Part shown: in pieces, positions 30,631-40,245 of the stretch | Numbering within the stretch: the stretch's first letter is position 1 | Layout of the letters: every line of letters begins with the position of its first letter | Made by a program: the position numbers and the translations under genes | Assembly: GCF_002355415.1 (NCBI RefSeq) | Contig: NZ_AP014936.1 | Location: forward strand, 434,001 to 498,000 | Length of the DNA: 64,000 nt | Direction: 5' to 3' | Origin: Sulfurifustis variabilis | Lineage (GTDB): Bacteria > Pseudomonadota > Gammaproteobacteria > Acidiferrobacterales > Sulfurifustaceae | Notes under the pieces: model-generated | Databases searched by the model: none | What the model saw: only the letters and a program-made list of their open reading frames with translations | Told to the model about the DNA's origin: nothing

Positions 30631-31947
30631 TCACTCGCGGTCCGGCTGGCCCGTTAGGCGTCTATGAACCGTGGCCAGTCCGTCGTCGTCGCCGACGTTG
30701 CCGGGGAAAACGACGACCGGAAGATCGGGAAAGCGGGGGTGATCGGCCGGGCAGCGCACGATGGAGCAGCCGGGCAGGATCTGCCCGAGCACCCGGGCCG
30801 TGCGCAGGGCGAGCCCGTGGGCGAGCACGTCGTTCGAGGTAATGCCGCCCTTGCTGATCAGGTATCCCAGCGTCCGCGGCAGTCCCCGGACCACGTCCGT
30901 CAGGAACGCGGAGACCGATTCGCCGAACGCCAGCCGGGCCTGCCGGTCGGAAAAGTACTTTTCCGTCCTGCTGGTGTAGATCACGGGAGTCTGTTGGCCG
31001 GCATGCGCGTCCGCCGCCCGCGCGATGACCTCGGCGAGCAGCGCCGGACGATCGGCGGGCAGTCGTTCCACGTCCGCCTCCACGGGGACGATGCCCGGAA
31101 TCCGGAGCAGCCGCTCGAGCTGGCGCGTCGTCTTCGAAACGTGCGAGCCGACCAGGACGGCGCCCGGGCGGCGCCCGCGCACGTAGGTCCACATGGCTTC
31201 GGGGGCGACGGGCTGCGGCGGCAGTCCGGCGAGCGCGGTGAGCAGGCTCGCCGCGCTGCGGAAGAGGAATCGCTTCCCCTGGTTCACGGCGGAACGCAGA
31301 TCGGCCGCGAACCGGTCGAGATCCGCCTGTTGCTCCGCGTCGACGACCGCGCATGCGTTGCCGTGCAGCGACATGAGTCGCGGGTACGCGCCGGAGCGCA
31401 CATCGTCGAGCAGGAAGCGGTGCACGCGCACCGCCGGGATGCGCCCGCGCGTCTTCTCCTCGACGTAGTCCGGAAGGTAGCTCGTGCGGTACCCGAAGAC
31501 CGAGTCCCGCGCGAACTCGGTCTCGTGCGCGGGCACGTCGCGCCCGTCCATGCGGACATAGTGCACGCTATCGCGCGTGATGCGCCCGCCCTCGAAGAAT
31601 GCCGGCACGAGAAAGTGCGCGTCGAAGGGGCCGAGCACCTCGGCGATGACATCCGTCTCCACCGGGTAGTGTCCGCGCAGCGTGGAGTCCGAGCGGCTGA
31701 CGAGGATCGGCGTCGCATCCGAGCCGGCGAGCGCCTCCCTGAGGTTCACGCACACCTCGCGCGTGACGGCGGAGGCGCGCGCGGCATCCATGCCGCGCGT
31801 GTTGGTGAGCACGAAGAAGAGCGGGGATGCATCCGCGAGCGCCTCGCGCAATGTCGCCGCGTCCCAGCGCGTGAGCAGCAGGCAGCCGTGAACCGTCTGC
31901 GAACCCGTCGGGTCGTCGTCGAGAACGACGATCTTGCCGGCGGCCAT
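30631..31947 (-). CDS. Four-carbon acid sugar kinase family protein (DUF1537)
   Basis: A 438-residue member of the family that includes 3-oxo-tetronate kinase and D-threonate/erythronate kinases, which phosphorylate four-carbon sugar acids. The N-terminal domain has IVVLDDDPTGSQTVHG and SRSDSTLRGHYPVETDVI. The C-terminal nucleotide-binding domain shows LISKGGITSNDVLAHGL and VVFPGNVGDDDGLATV. ATG 31947 shares its A with the stop of the TPP enzyme gene, so the pair is translationally coupled. The usual partners (aldolase, dehydrogenase) are absent. Confidence 0.87.
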   Translation of the reverse strand: MAAGKIVVLDDDPTGSQTVHGCLLLTRWDAATLREALADASPLFFVLTNTRGMDAARASAVTREVCVNLREALAGSDATPILVSRSDSTLRGHYPVETDVIAEVLGPFDAHFLVPAFFEGGRITRDSVHYVRMDGRDVPAHETEFARDSVFGYRTSYLPDYVEEKTRGRIPAVRVHRFLLDDVRSGAYPRLMSLHGNACAVVDAEQQADLDRFAADLRSAVNQGKRFLFRSAASLLTALAGLPPQPVAPEAMWTYVRGRRPGAVLVGSHVSKTTRQLERLLRIPGIVPVEADVERLPADRPALLAEVIARAADAHAGQQTPVIYTSRTEKYFSDRQARLAFGESVSAFLTDVVRGLPRTLGYLISKGGITSNDVLAHGLALRTARVLGQILPGCSIVRCPADHPRFPDLPVVVFPGNVGDDDGLATVHRRLTGQPDRE

Positions 31948-34172
31948 CAACCCTCGGCGAGCGCCCGTGCGCGCCGCGCGATGGCCTCCCCGGTCAGCCC
32001 GTTGAATGCCATGATTTCGGCGGGCGAGGCCGTGGTCTCTCCCCGTTTCCAGACGAAAGCGTCGCGCCGCGGCGCGCGCGATCGCAGCCAGACCGGCTCG
32101 AACACGGCGCCCGGGCCGCCGCTCACGGCGACGAGCGCGTCGCCGTCGAAGAGCGCATTGAAATCGTCGTCGTTCATGAACGTGTCGTCCGGCTCGGCGC
32201 ATGATTCCCAGTGCACGTCGCCCGGCCGGTAGAGCCGCCGAGGGTTGACTATCGCGACGATCCGTACCCGTAGTCCGTCCCGCTCGAGCCGTTCCTTGGC
32301 ATCGTAGACGGGCAGCAGGGACATGTCCCCGACTGCGGCCAGGACCACGATGCGGCCGGTGCCGGGGCTTTCATGGAGCGCGAGCGCGCCGCGTTCGATG
32401 GCCTCGCGGCCCTGCGCGAGGCTGGTTCGCACGGGCAGCGGGCTCTTCGACGCCGTGATGACGATGCCCTTGTTGCAGGCCTTCAGCGCCCATTCGTACG
32501 CCGCCTGGATCATGTTGGCGTCGCAGGGGAAGAGCGGATAGACGTTGCCGTTTCGCATCAGGGCCGCGAAATGGTTCTCCACTTCCGGGCGCTGGTGCGT
32601 CCAGCCGTTACGACCCTGCTCGAGCGCCCCGGCCGTGAACATCGCGACGGCCGAAGGCGTCCTGCGTCGCAGCTCCGCCATCGCCTGCGTCACGGTCTGC
32701 CAGATCGGCAGCCCGTTGATCGCGAAGCTCTCGTAGGAAAGCCAGAGAGACCGACCTCCGAAGAGCGCGAGCGCCGCCGCAAAGCCGGCGCACGCGTCCT
32801 CGTTGAGCGGCTCGTACACCTGCCCGTCCGGCCCCTGGCTGTACAGCGCGTCCGGGGTCGGGTGCCGGATCACGAGGGCGTCGCTCACGTTGCGCATGCC
32901 CGAGGCCTCGTTGCCGTCGGCATTGGTGACGACGAAGCGCGGGTCCGCCTTCCCGACCGCTGCGACGAGCGTCCCCATGGCGGTGGAAGGCACCTGCTTG
33001 TCGCCCACGGCGTGCTCGACGAGCGGAAGGGCGCCGAGGGGCGCGAGCGGAAGCACGCGCTCGGTCACCGACGTGCGCGCCGCCGGGCCCCCGCCCGCCC
33101 GCTCGAAGTTCGTTCGTACGATTTGCCACGCTTCCGGGGGGAGGGCGCGGCGCTTGAGCGCCTCGACGACGTCGTCGTTCTCGAGGGTGTGCTGCGGGTA
33201 GAGATTGTGCGCCTTGGCGCCGGAGGCGTGCACGCCTGCGCCCTTGAGCTGCTTGACGACGAACGCCGTCAGCTCGCCGCCCAAGGCGCGGCTTGCCGCC
33301 TCGGCCATGGCCTCGAGCAGCGCCCGGGTGAAGGCCAGCCGCCGCGCGTGAGTGAAACGCGTGCTGTCGACGTAGGCGCCCGGCTGGTCCTGATCGTCGA
33401 AGTCCCTGGCGTCAACCAGGTAGACGTTCCGGAAGCCGTGCGCCTTCCAGTACGCGATCATGCGCTCGTTCGACCAGGTCGACACCATGGCATGGTGCTC
33501 CTGGCTGTAGCCGTTCCACACGAGCACCGGGAGGAAGTTCGTGATCTCGGGGTATGCCGTATGAAAGTGCTGCAGCGCCGAGAGCACGTACGGTTCGCCC
33601 ATGCCGCCGTCGCCGAGCGTGAAGGGAAAGAGGGTGTCGCGGTGCAGGTACGCGCCCGCCAGCGCGAAGTGCTGTCCCTGTCCGAGCGGCCCGGCCGGGG
33701 AGAGGATGCCCGGGATGGCGCCGGAGAGGTGTCCGAGGAGCCCGTGGCGCTCGCGGAACCGCTCGCGAAGCTCGCGCACCGTCCGGATGCCCATCTCCTC
33801 GAGCGAGCGGTCGAGGAACATGGCGCTGTAAAAACCGGGCGCGTGGTGACCGACCTCCGTGATGATGTTCGTGTGCCCGAGCATGACGAGCGCCGCGTAC
33901 GCCTCGGCGCTGCTCGCAAACCCGCCCGGGTGTCCCGAGGCTTTCGAGCCGGTGACCTGCAGGGTCAGGTACCGAAGGGCGTCGGCGGCGAGGAGAGTCT
34001 GGTAGACGGCCTCCGGCGCGGTCGGCTCGGCAACGGCGCCCTGCCCTGCGGAAATCGCCGGACGTCGCGCGTAGCGCTCGTATTCGGGCCAAGGGGCCCC
34101 GAAGTACTGAATTCCCTCGCAGAAGGTCGGATGGGGCGGTAGAGAAGCCTTGCGGGCAGTGGCGATGTTCAA
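31947..34172 (-). CDS. Phosphoketolase-like thiamine diphosphate enzyme
   Basis: A 741-residue TPP enzyme of the transketolase/phosphoketolase superfamily. The TPP motif is GDGGMGEP followed 30 residues after GDG by Asn (VLVWNGYS), with the LPVLVWNGY style of phosphoketolases. Also seen are SKASGHPGGFASSAEAY, a second domain with YEPLNEDACAGFAAAL and LSYESFAINGLP, and NGWTHQRPEVENHF, like NGFxHQDP of phosphoketolases. The substrate is not determined; coupling to a four-carbon acid kinase suggests a sugar phosphate. The start is TTG 34172 with AGGAGG five bases before it. It is divergent from iclR. Confidence 0.75.
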   Translation of the reverse strand: MNIATARKASLPPHPTFCEGIQYFGAPWPEYERYARRPAISAGQGAVAEPTAPEAVYQTLLAADALRYLTLQVTGSKASGHPGGFASSAEAYAALVMLGHTNIITEVGHHAPGFYSAMFLDRSLEEMGIRTVRELRERFRERHGLLGHLSGAIPGILSPAGPLGQGQHFALAGAYLHRDTLFPFTLGDGGMGEPYVLSALQHFHTAYPEITNFLPVLVWNGYSQEHHAMVSTWSNERMIAYWKAHGFRNVYLVDARDFDDQDQPGAYVDSTRFTHARRLAFTRALLEAMAEAASRALGGELTAFVVKQLKGAGVHASGAKAHNLYPQHTLENDDVVEALKRRALPPEAWQIVRTNFERAGGGPAARTSVTERVLPLAPLGALPLVEHAVGDKQVPSTAMGTLVAAVGKADPRFVVTNADGNEASGMRNVSDALVIRHPTPDALYSQGPDGQVYEPLNEDACAGFAAALALFGGRSLWLSYESFAINGLPIWQTVTQAMAELRRRTPSAVAMFTAGALEQGRNGWTHQRPEVENHFAALMRNGNVYPLFPCDANMIQAAYEWALKACNKGIVITASKSPLPVRTSLAQGREAIERGALALHESPGTGRIVVLAAVGDMSLLPVYDAKERLERDGLRVRIVAIVNPRRLYRPGDVHWESCAEPDDTFMNDDDFNALFDGDALVAVSGGPGAVFEPVWLRSRAPRRDAFVWKRGETTASPAEIMAFNGLTGEAIARRARALAEG

Positions 34173-34183
34173 CGATTCCTCCT
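34172..34183 (-). promoter_or_regulatory. Ribosome site fixing the TTG start of the TPP enzyme
   Basis: A perfect AGGAGG (34183-34178) lies five bases before TTG at 34172-34170. The upstream ATG of the same frame (34214) lacks any such site. Confidence 0.75.
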
Positions 34184-34220
34184 GGGTGAAAAGGCTTGAT
34201 AAAGCGCGCCGCACACGCTA

Positions 34221-34237
34221 TTTTCGAATCACGAAAA
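34221..34237. promoter_or_regulatory. Candidate IclR operator
   Basis: TTTTCG-AATCA-CGAAAA in the 142-base region between the TPP enzyme and iclR. Perfect six-base arms and position between divergent genes suit an IclR-family site for control of both. Confidence 0.5.
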
Positions 34238-34314
34238 CTGTGCCGAAATGCGAAATCACGGCTATTTTATAGTCCGCCACCGGCTGTTTCACAATACAGA
34301 AGGCGTCTCGCATT

Positions 34315-35112
34315 ATGAAAATACAGAAAGCGGCCAAGTCTTACGCGTCTATCCAGGTCATAGATCGCCTGGTCAGTCTGCTCGATGCGATTGCACGCTA
34401 TCGGGAGCCCGCCAGCCTCAAGTTGCTCTCCGCCGAAACGGGCCTGCATACCTCGACCGCGTTCCGCATACTGGCCTCGCTGGAGAGCCACGGACTGGTC
34501 GAGCGGGATCGGGTGGGGCGCTACCGTCTGGGGTCGAAGCTGCTGCATCTGGGCGGCCGCACCCATCGGGAGCTCGACCTGCGCGAAGAAGCGCGGCCGG
34601 TCCTCGAGTGGCTCCGGGGCGAACTGGACGAGACGGTCAACCTGACCGTGCCGGAGGGGGACGAGGCCGTCTACGTCGAGCGCGCCACGACCCGGAAGGT
34701 TATGCGCGTAGAGCACGTGATCGGCAGCCGCGCGCCGCTGCACGTCACCGCGGTAGGCAAGCTGTTCCTTGCGGAGCGCGGGGCCAGGGGATGCGCCGAG
34801 TACGCGGCGCGAAGCGGTCTCAGGGCGCTGACGCCGAATACCATCACCGACGCGGCGCGTCTCGAGAGCGAGGTTGCGGCGGCGGCCCGCCAGGGGTACG
34901 CGCTCGACACTGAAGAGGCCGAGCAAGGCGTGGGGTGTATCGCGGTGCCCGTCCGCGACGCAAGCGGGAGCGTGGTCGCTGCCTTGTCCGTCTCTGCACC
35001 GCTCGAACGCCGACGGCTGGAGTGGGTATCGGTCCTGCAGCAGGGAGCGGCCCGGTTGTCCGAGCGACTGGGTTACGACAGCACCGCACCCGAGCGGCAG
35101 CGGGCCAATTGA
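34315..35112 (+). CDS. IclR-family transcriptional regulator
   Basis: A 265-residue regulator. The N-terminal winged helix (about 14-72) reads QVIDRLVSLLDAIARYREPA, then TSTAFRILASLESHGLVERD. The C-terminal effector domain (about 80-255) contains HVTAVGKLFLAE and the GVGCIAVPVRD block. IclR regulators usually bind small organic acids. It is divergent from the TPP enzyme/DUF1537 pair and so likely controls it, responding to a sugar acid or a glycolate-related compound. The ligand is unknown. Confidence 0.9.
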   Translation: MKIQKAAKSYASIQVIDRLVSLLDAIARYREPASLKLLSAETGLHTSTAFRILASLESHGLVERDRVGRYRLGSKLLHLGGRTHRELDLREEARPVLEWLRGELDETVNLTVPEGDEAVYVERATTRKVMRVEHVIGSRAPLHVTAVGKLFLAERGARGCAEYAARSGLRALTPNTITDAARLESEVAAAARQGYALDTEEAEQGVGCIAVPVRDASGSVVAALSVSAPLERRRLEWVSVLQQGAARLSERLGYDSTAPERQRAN

Positions 35113-35234
35113 AGCGCTCCGCCCGGGCGAAACGACAAGCGCCTCCGCGAGCCAGGGTCTTCCGAACCGCGACACCGGGCCGGTCGCACGCATAGGTTAT
35201 ACTCGCCCGCCGGCCTTCCGCTCCGGCCTTCGCC

Positions 35235-37400
35235 ATGCCAACCGCGCGCGATCTCTTCTCCTATCGCAAGTACTGGGCCAAGCGCTTCGGTCCGGCGCCG
35301 TTCCTGCCGATGTCGCGCGCCGAGATGGATGCGCTCGGCTGGGATGCCTGTGACGTGATCCTCGTCACCGGCGATGCCTATGTCGATCACCCGAGCTTCG
35401 GCATGGCGCTTGTCGGGCGCTTGCTGGAGTCGCAGGGGTTCCGCGTCGGCATCCTCAGCCAGCCGGACTGGCACGGCGCTGCCCCGTTTCGCGCGCTCGG
35501 CCGCCCGAATCTCTTCTTCGGCATCACGGCCGGCAACATGGACTCGATGGTCAATCGCTACACGGCCGACCGGAAGATCCGCTCGGACGACGCCTACACG
35601 CCCGACGGCGCGGCCGGCAAGCGGCCGGATCGCTCGGTCATCGTCTACGTGCAACGGGCGCGGGAGGCGTACCCGGAGGTCCCCATCGTGATCGGCGGTA
35701 TCGAGGCGTCGCTTCGGCGTATCGCGCATTACGATTACTGGTCGGACAAGGTCCGCCGGTCGGTGCTCGTCGACGCCAAGGCGGATCTCCTGGTCTACGG
35801 CAACGGCGAGCGCCAGATCGCCGAGATTGCGCATCGGCTTGCGGCCGGCGAGCCGATCGGCGGGATAAGGGACGTGCGCGGCACCGCCTTCCTCTGCAAG
35901 GGTGTGCCCCCGGGCTGGACGGCGATCGATTCCACGGAAGTCGACGCGCCCGGTCCGGCCCAGCCGCCGGCCGATCCGTACGCAGCCGAAGACGCCTTGC
36001 GCGCAGCCGCCGCGGCCGGGCCCGGCGAGCCGAAGGTCGTGCAGTTCCGCCGCGCCTGCCCCAAGACCGACCCGGCGAGCACGGTGGTTCGGCTGCCGGC
36101 TTACGAGCAGGTGGCGGTCGATCGGGTGCTCTATGCACACGCCTCGCGCGTCCTGCACGTCGAGTCCAACCCGGGCAACGCGCGCTCGCTGGTGCAACGC
36201 CACGGCGATCGCGATGTCTGGCTCAACCCGCCGCCGATTCCCCTTGGCACCAGGGAGATGGACGCGATCTACGAGCTGCCCTATCAGCGGCGGCCGCATC
36301 CCGCCTACGGCAAGGCCAAGATCCCCGCGTACGAGATGATCCGCTTCTCGATCACGATTCAGCGAGGCTGCTTCGGCGGCTGCACCTTCTGTTCGATCAC
36401 CGAGCACGAGGGCCGCGTGATCCAGAGCCGCTCGGAGGATTCGGTCATCCGTGAGATCGAGACCGTACGCGATACCGTGCCCGGTTTCACCGGCGTGATC
36501 TCCGACCTCGGCGGCCCGACGGCCAACATGTACCGGCTGCACTGCAGGAGCAAGGCGATCGAGTCGGCGTGCCGCAAGCCTTCGTGCGTGTATCCGCGCA
36601 TCTGCCAGAATTTGAGCACCAACCATGCGCCGCTCATCCGGCTCTACCGGCGGGTGCGCGAGCTCCCGGGGATCAAGAAGGTGCTGATCGCCTCCGGCGT
36701 GCGTTACGACCTGGCGGTCGAGTCGCCCGAGTACGTGAAAGAGCTGGTGACGCACCATGTGGGCGGCTACCTCAAGATCGCGCCCGAGCACACCGAGCAG
36801 GGCCCCCTCGCGAAGATGATGAAGCCCGGAATCGGGAGCTACGACCGCTTCAAGGCGCTCTTCGAGACGTACTCGAAGGCGGCGGGCAAGGAGCAGTACC
36901 TCATTCCGTATTTCATCGCGGCACATCCGGGTACCACCGATCAGGACATGCTGAATCTCGCGCTGTGGTTGAAGCGGAACGGCTTTCGCGCGGACCAGGT
37001 GCAGGCCTTCCTGCCCTCGCCAATGGCCACGGCGACCGCGATGTACTACACGGGCAAGAATCCGCTGCGCAAGGTGACGACCTCATCCGAAGAGGTTTAC
37101 GTCCCGAAGCGCATGGGCCAGCGCCGGCTGCACAAGGCGTTCCTGCGCTATCACGATCCGAACAACTGGCCGATGTTGCGGGAGGCGCTCCGCCGCATGG
37201 GACGGGCGGATCTCATCGGCGCCGGTAAGCAGTGCCTCGTGCCCGCCTGGCAGCCGCCCGGCAGCGGCGAGCGGCCCGAAGGCGCGCGGGCCAAGGCCGG
37301 GGCTTTCCGCACACAGCACACCCGACCGCCCCGTACGCCGGCTACGCCCAAGGGCGGAACGGCGGATCGCCGTGGCCGCGGCCGGCGCCGCGCGAGCTAG
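35235..37400 (+). CDS. YgiQ-family radical SAM protein
   Basis: A 721-residue radical SAM protein. The N-terminal UPF0313 domain starts [20 protein letters not shown]. The 4Fe-4S motif is [12 protein letters not shown] (CxxxCxxC), followed by [12 protein letters not shown] with more cysteines and [19 protein letters not shown]. The C-terminus is an arginine- and proline-rich tail. The family is widespread with no proven reaction; the first half resembles B12-binding-type folds. It stands alone between iclR and the AAA ATPase gene, which converges on it with a four-base overlap. Confidence 0.9.
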   Translation: MPTARDLFSYRKYWAKRFGPAPFLPMSRAEMDALGWDACDVILVTGDAYVDHPSFGMALVGRLLESQGFRVGILSQPDWHGAAPFRALGRPNLFFGITAGNMDSMVNRYTADRKIRSDDAYTPDGAAGKRPDRSVIVYVQRAREAYPEVPIVIGGIEASLRRIAHYDYWSDKVRRSVLVDAKADLLVYGNGERQIAEIAHRLAAGEPIGGIRDVRGTAFLCKGVPPGWTAIDSTEVDAPGPAQPPADPYAAEDALRAAAAAGPGEPKVVQFRRACPKTDPASTVVRLPAYEQVAVDRVLYAHASRVLHVESNPGNARSLVQRHGDRDVWLNPPPIPLGTREMDAIYELPYQRRPHPAYGKAKIPAYEMIRFSITIQRGCFGGCTFCSITEHEGRVIQSRSEDSVIREIETVRDTVPGFTGVISDLGGPTANMYRLHCRSKAIESACRKPSCVYPRICQNLSTNHAPLIRLYRRVRELPGIKKVLIASGVRYDLAVESPEYVKELVTHHVGGYLKIAPEHTEQGPLAKMMKPGIGSYDRFKALFETYSKAAGKEQYLIPYFIAAHPGTTDQDMLNLALWLKRNGFRADQVQAFLPSPMATATAMYYTGKNPLRKVTTSSEEVYVPKRMGQRRLHKAFLRYHDPNNWPMLREALRRMGRADLIGAGKQCLVPAWQPPGSGERPEGARAKAGAFRTQHTRPPRTPATPKGGTADRRGRGRRRAS

Positions 37401-38884
37401 TCGGCGCGCACGGTGCGCTCGGCGGCCCAGCGCCGCAGCGCCTCGATCTTTTCGCCCATCACCTGCGAGAGTGGCCGCGTGCGGCGCATCTCGTCGAGGA
37501 CGTGGGCCGTGCCCAGCGCGCGGTCTTCCGCACGCGCCTCGTAGAGGGCGGCGACCACGGCTTGCTCGATCTCGGCCCCCGAAAATCCGTCACAGGCCGC
37601 GACCAGTTCGGGCAGATCGAACCGGCCGGGGTCCTGTGCCCGCCGCCGCAGGTGGATGCGCAGGATCTCCGCGCGCGCGTCGGCGCCCGGCAGGTCCACG
37701 AAGAAAATCTCGTCGAAGCGGCCCTTGCGCACCAGCTCCGGAGGAAGGGCGCCAATGTCGTTCGCTGTCGCGACGAGAAAGACGCGCGCTTTGCGCTCGG
37801 CCATCCACGTGAGCAGGGCGCCGAGGGTGCGTTTCGACACGCCGCCGTCGCTCTCCGGGCCGTCTGCCGCGATGCCCTTCTCCAGCTCGTCGGTCCAGAG
37901 CACGCATGGCGCCATGGCATCCGCGACCCTCAGCGACTCCCGCAGGTTGCGTTCGGTCTGGCCGAGCCATCGATCGTAAAGCGCGCCGAAATCGAGCCGC
38001 AGGAGGGGGACACCCCAGCTGCCGGCTACGGCCTTGGCGGCGAGACTCTTGCCGCAGCCCTGCACGCCGATCAGAAGGACGCCCTTCGGCGCCTCGAGAC
38101 CGACCGCCTTGCCGTCACCGACGAACGCCGCCCGCCGCTGGCCCAGCCAGCGCTTCAGGTTCGCCAGGCCGGCGACCTCGTCGAACGTCGACGTGTCGCG
38201 CTCGAAGCTGAGTACGCCCTCGCGACCCAGCAGCTCGTGTTTGGCCCGGACGATCCGGTCGAGATCCGCACGGTCGAGCGCGTGATCGTCGTGGATCGCC
38301 TGTCGGATCAGGCGCCGGGCGTCCTCGGCGAACATGCCGCTCAAATGCTGGACCATGAGCTCGACCGCCTCGCGGTCGCCCTTCAGGGCGCCGCCCCCGT
38401 GCGTCGCGCGCCACAGCTGGATCTCCTCGCTGATCATCGCGCGGATCGCCGCCTGATCGGGAATCGAAAGCAGGAAGCGCGCGACGTGCCGCTGCAGCTC
38501 GGGCGGCGGCGAGAGCTCGTGACTGACGAGGACCACCGTGCGTGCCGTCTTCTCGTAGCCCAGCGCGATCTCCTTGAGCAGGCGAACGTTGACCGGGTCG
38601 GAGAGGTACGGATGGAAGTCGAGCAGGACGTAGATGCCGTTCTGCGGCGTGGCGGCCACGTGCCGCAATACGGCCGTCGGCTCGTTGGTCATGGGAACGG
38701 GGCCGCCCAGGGTCTTGTCGCGGCGCCGCAATCCGTCGGCGACGGACCAGGCGAAGAGGGCGGACTGATCGAGCCGCGCGATTCGCTCGAGCAGTCCGAG
38801 AAGGCGCGTCTCTTCGTGTGTTTCCACCACCACGATGGGGAACCGTGAGCGAAGGATGACTTCGAGGTCGCGCTGGTCGTTCAA
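37397..38884 (-). CDS. AAA ATPase related to Ycf46
   Basis: A 495-residue AAA ATPase. The N-terminal domain ([20 protein letters not shown] ... [11 protein letters not shown]) is typical of the Ycf46 group of chloroplasts and bacteria. The C-terminal AAA module has Walker A GVQGCGKS, Walker [12 protein letters not shown], sensor VATAND and arginine finger [14 protein letters not shown]. Ycf46 has been linked to CO2-response in cyanobacteria; in other bacteria its role is open. Start uncertain: TTG 38884 gives the family N-terminus, TTG 38956 a longer one. Its end overlaps ygiQ. Confidence 0.83.
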   Translation of the reverse strand: MNDQRDLEVILRSRFPIVVVETHEETRLLGLLERIARLDQSALFAWSVADGLRRRDKTLGGPVPMTNEPTAVLRHVAATPQNGIYVLLDFHPYLSDPVNVRLLKEIALGYEKTARTVVLVSHELSPPPELQRHVARFLLSIPDQAAIRAMISEEIQLWRATHGGGALKGDREAVELMVQHLSGMFAEDARRLIRQAIHDDHALDRADLDRIVRAKHELLGREGVLSFERDTSTFDEVAGLANLKRWLGQRRAAFVGDGKAVGLEAPKGVLLIGVQGCGKSLAAKAVAGSWGVPLLRLDFGALYDRWLGQTERNLRESLRVADAMAPCVLWTDELEKGIAADGPESDGGVSKRTLGALLTWMAERKARVFLVATANDIGALPPELVRKGRFDEIFFVDLPGADARAEILRIHLRRRAQDPGRFDLPELVAACDGFSGAEIEQAVVAALYEARAEDRALGTAHVLDEMRRTRPLSQVMGEKIEALRRWAAERTVRAD

Positions 38885-39038
38885 GATCGTGGTCGAAGAG
38901 AGTGCCGTCGAGCGGTGCGTATCAGGGAGTAAAGCCGTTCGACGCACGGCCGGCAAGTCACGGCGCGGTCTCCTGGCATGCTACTCTGGAGGCTGTTTAT
39001 GACGCGTAACCCGGCAGCCCGTTCGCGCGCCCGGGTCC

Positions 39039-39395
39039 ATGTCCGTGCGAGATCGCGTGCGCCTGCTCTCCGCCGCTGAGAAAGAGGTCTTCCGGGAAGC
39101 GACCGGACGCGATGCGCCGGGTTGTGTCGTGCAGCGCTGGCCGTGGTGGTGGCGCGATTTCCGCGGACTCGCGCTGGGTACGGTGATTCTCGTGAAGGAC
39201 GACTCGGACCGCGCGCTGGTCTGCCATGAGGCGGTCCATGTCGCCCAGTTCCTCGCCGATCCCGTCCGCTTCTGGTTCCGGTACGTCGCAGAGCTCGCTC
39301 GGGCCGGCTATGTGCGCAACCGCTATGAACGCGAGGCCGCTGCGGTCGAAGCGGCCGCGCGGGACATCGTGACGCCGCCTCCGGGGCGATCGTAG
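39039..39395 (+). CDS. Small HExxH protein (DUF4157-like)
   Basis: A 118-residue protein with HEAVHVAQF (His63-Glu64-x-x-His67), resembling the zinc site of DUF4157 proteins (HExxHxxQ). A hydrophobic stretch FRGLALGTVILV precedes it. There is no signal peptide. It could be a minimal metallopeptidase or just a metal-binding relic; the third ligand is not identifiable. It is divergent from the AAA ATPase gene with about 150 bases between, and transcribed toward the phosphoesterase. Confidence 0.65.
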   Translation: MSVRDRVRLLSAAEKEVFREATGRDAPGCVVQRWPWWWRDFRGLALGTVILVKDDSDRALVCHEAVHVAQFLADPVRFWFRYVAELARAGYVRNRYEREAAAVEAAARDIVTPPPGRS

Positions 39396-39504
39396 CCGCG
39401 GCAACCTGTTTTTTCGTCCGCACGCAGACTCCGCAGCGGCTAGAAAATAACCGACCGTCATCTAAAGTCGTACGAGAAGCCGCCAATCCCCAACCCGGGT
39501 CTTG

Positions 39505-40245
39505 ATGAAAATCGCCGTCCTTTCGGACATCCACAGCAACCTCGAGGCGCTGGAAGCGTGCTGCCGGTTGGCCCGGCAACAGGGAGTGGAGCGCTTCGCG
39601 TGCCTCGGCGATTTCGTGGGCTACGGCGCCGATCCGGTCGCGACCCTCGACCTGGTCTTGTCGCTTCCCGGTCTGATCGCGGTTCTCGGCAATCACGATG
39701 AGAGCATCATCGTCTTCGGCAAGGAGGCGGTTCCGAACCCCTTCGTTCGACACACGCGGGAGTGGGCGCGCCGGCGGCTGCGCCCGGAGCACCTGGAGTA
39801 TTTGCGCTCGCTGCCCTACGTGCACGCGGAAAAGGACGTCACGTACGTTCACGCATCGGCCCGGCATCCGCACGACTGGGAGTATCTGCGCAACGTCCGG
39901 CAGGCGGAAGCCTGTCTTCGAGCAGCGCGTACGTCCCTCGTGTTCATCGGGCACGGACATGTACCGACGATTTTCTGTCGCGGTGCCGGCGGGGTCACGA
40001 CGGAGATGGACGCGGCCGAGGGCGCGCCGCTTGTCCTGGCACCGGGAAACGCGTACGTCGTGAACGTGGGTTCGGTGGGGCAGCCGCGCGATGGAAACAG
40101 CGCCGCTTGCTTCGCGATGCATGACGATAATGCCCGCACGGTCACCTTTCATCGCGTGGCGTACGATCACGCGGCGGCTGCTGCAAAGATCCGGGCGGCG
40201 GGCTTCGATCCTTTCTTTGCGGACCGCTTGTCCCGCGGTCATTAG
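39505..40245 (+). CDS. Calcineurin-like metallophosphoesterase
   Basis: A 246-residue metal-dependent phosphoesterase of the YfcE/MPP superfamily. Metal motifs are AVLSDIHSNLEAL, CLGDFVGYGADP, VLGNHDESI and FIGHGHVPTIF, and NVGSVGQPRDGN is typical of the family. It probably hydrolyses phosphodiesters or phosphoproteins. Its end overlaps by four bases the stop of the convergent kinase-Usp gene, which invites a kinase/phosphatase relation, but sequence does not prove it. ATG 39505 is preferred to the adjacent TTG. Confidence 0.87.
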   Translation: MKIAVLSDIHSNLEALEACCRLARQQGVERFACLGDFVGYGADPVATLDLVLSLPGLIAVLGNHDESIIVFGKEAVPNPFVRHTREWARRRLRPEHLEYLRSLPYVHAEKDVTYVHASARHPHDWEYLRNVRQAEACLRAARTSLVFIGHGHVPTIFCRGAGGVTTEMDAAEGAPLVLAPGNAYVVNVGSVGQPRDGNSAACFAMHDDNARTVTFHRVAYDHAAAAAKIRAAGFDPFFADRLSRGH

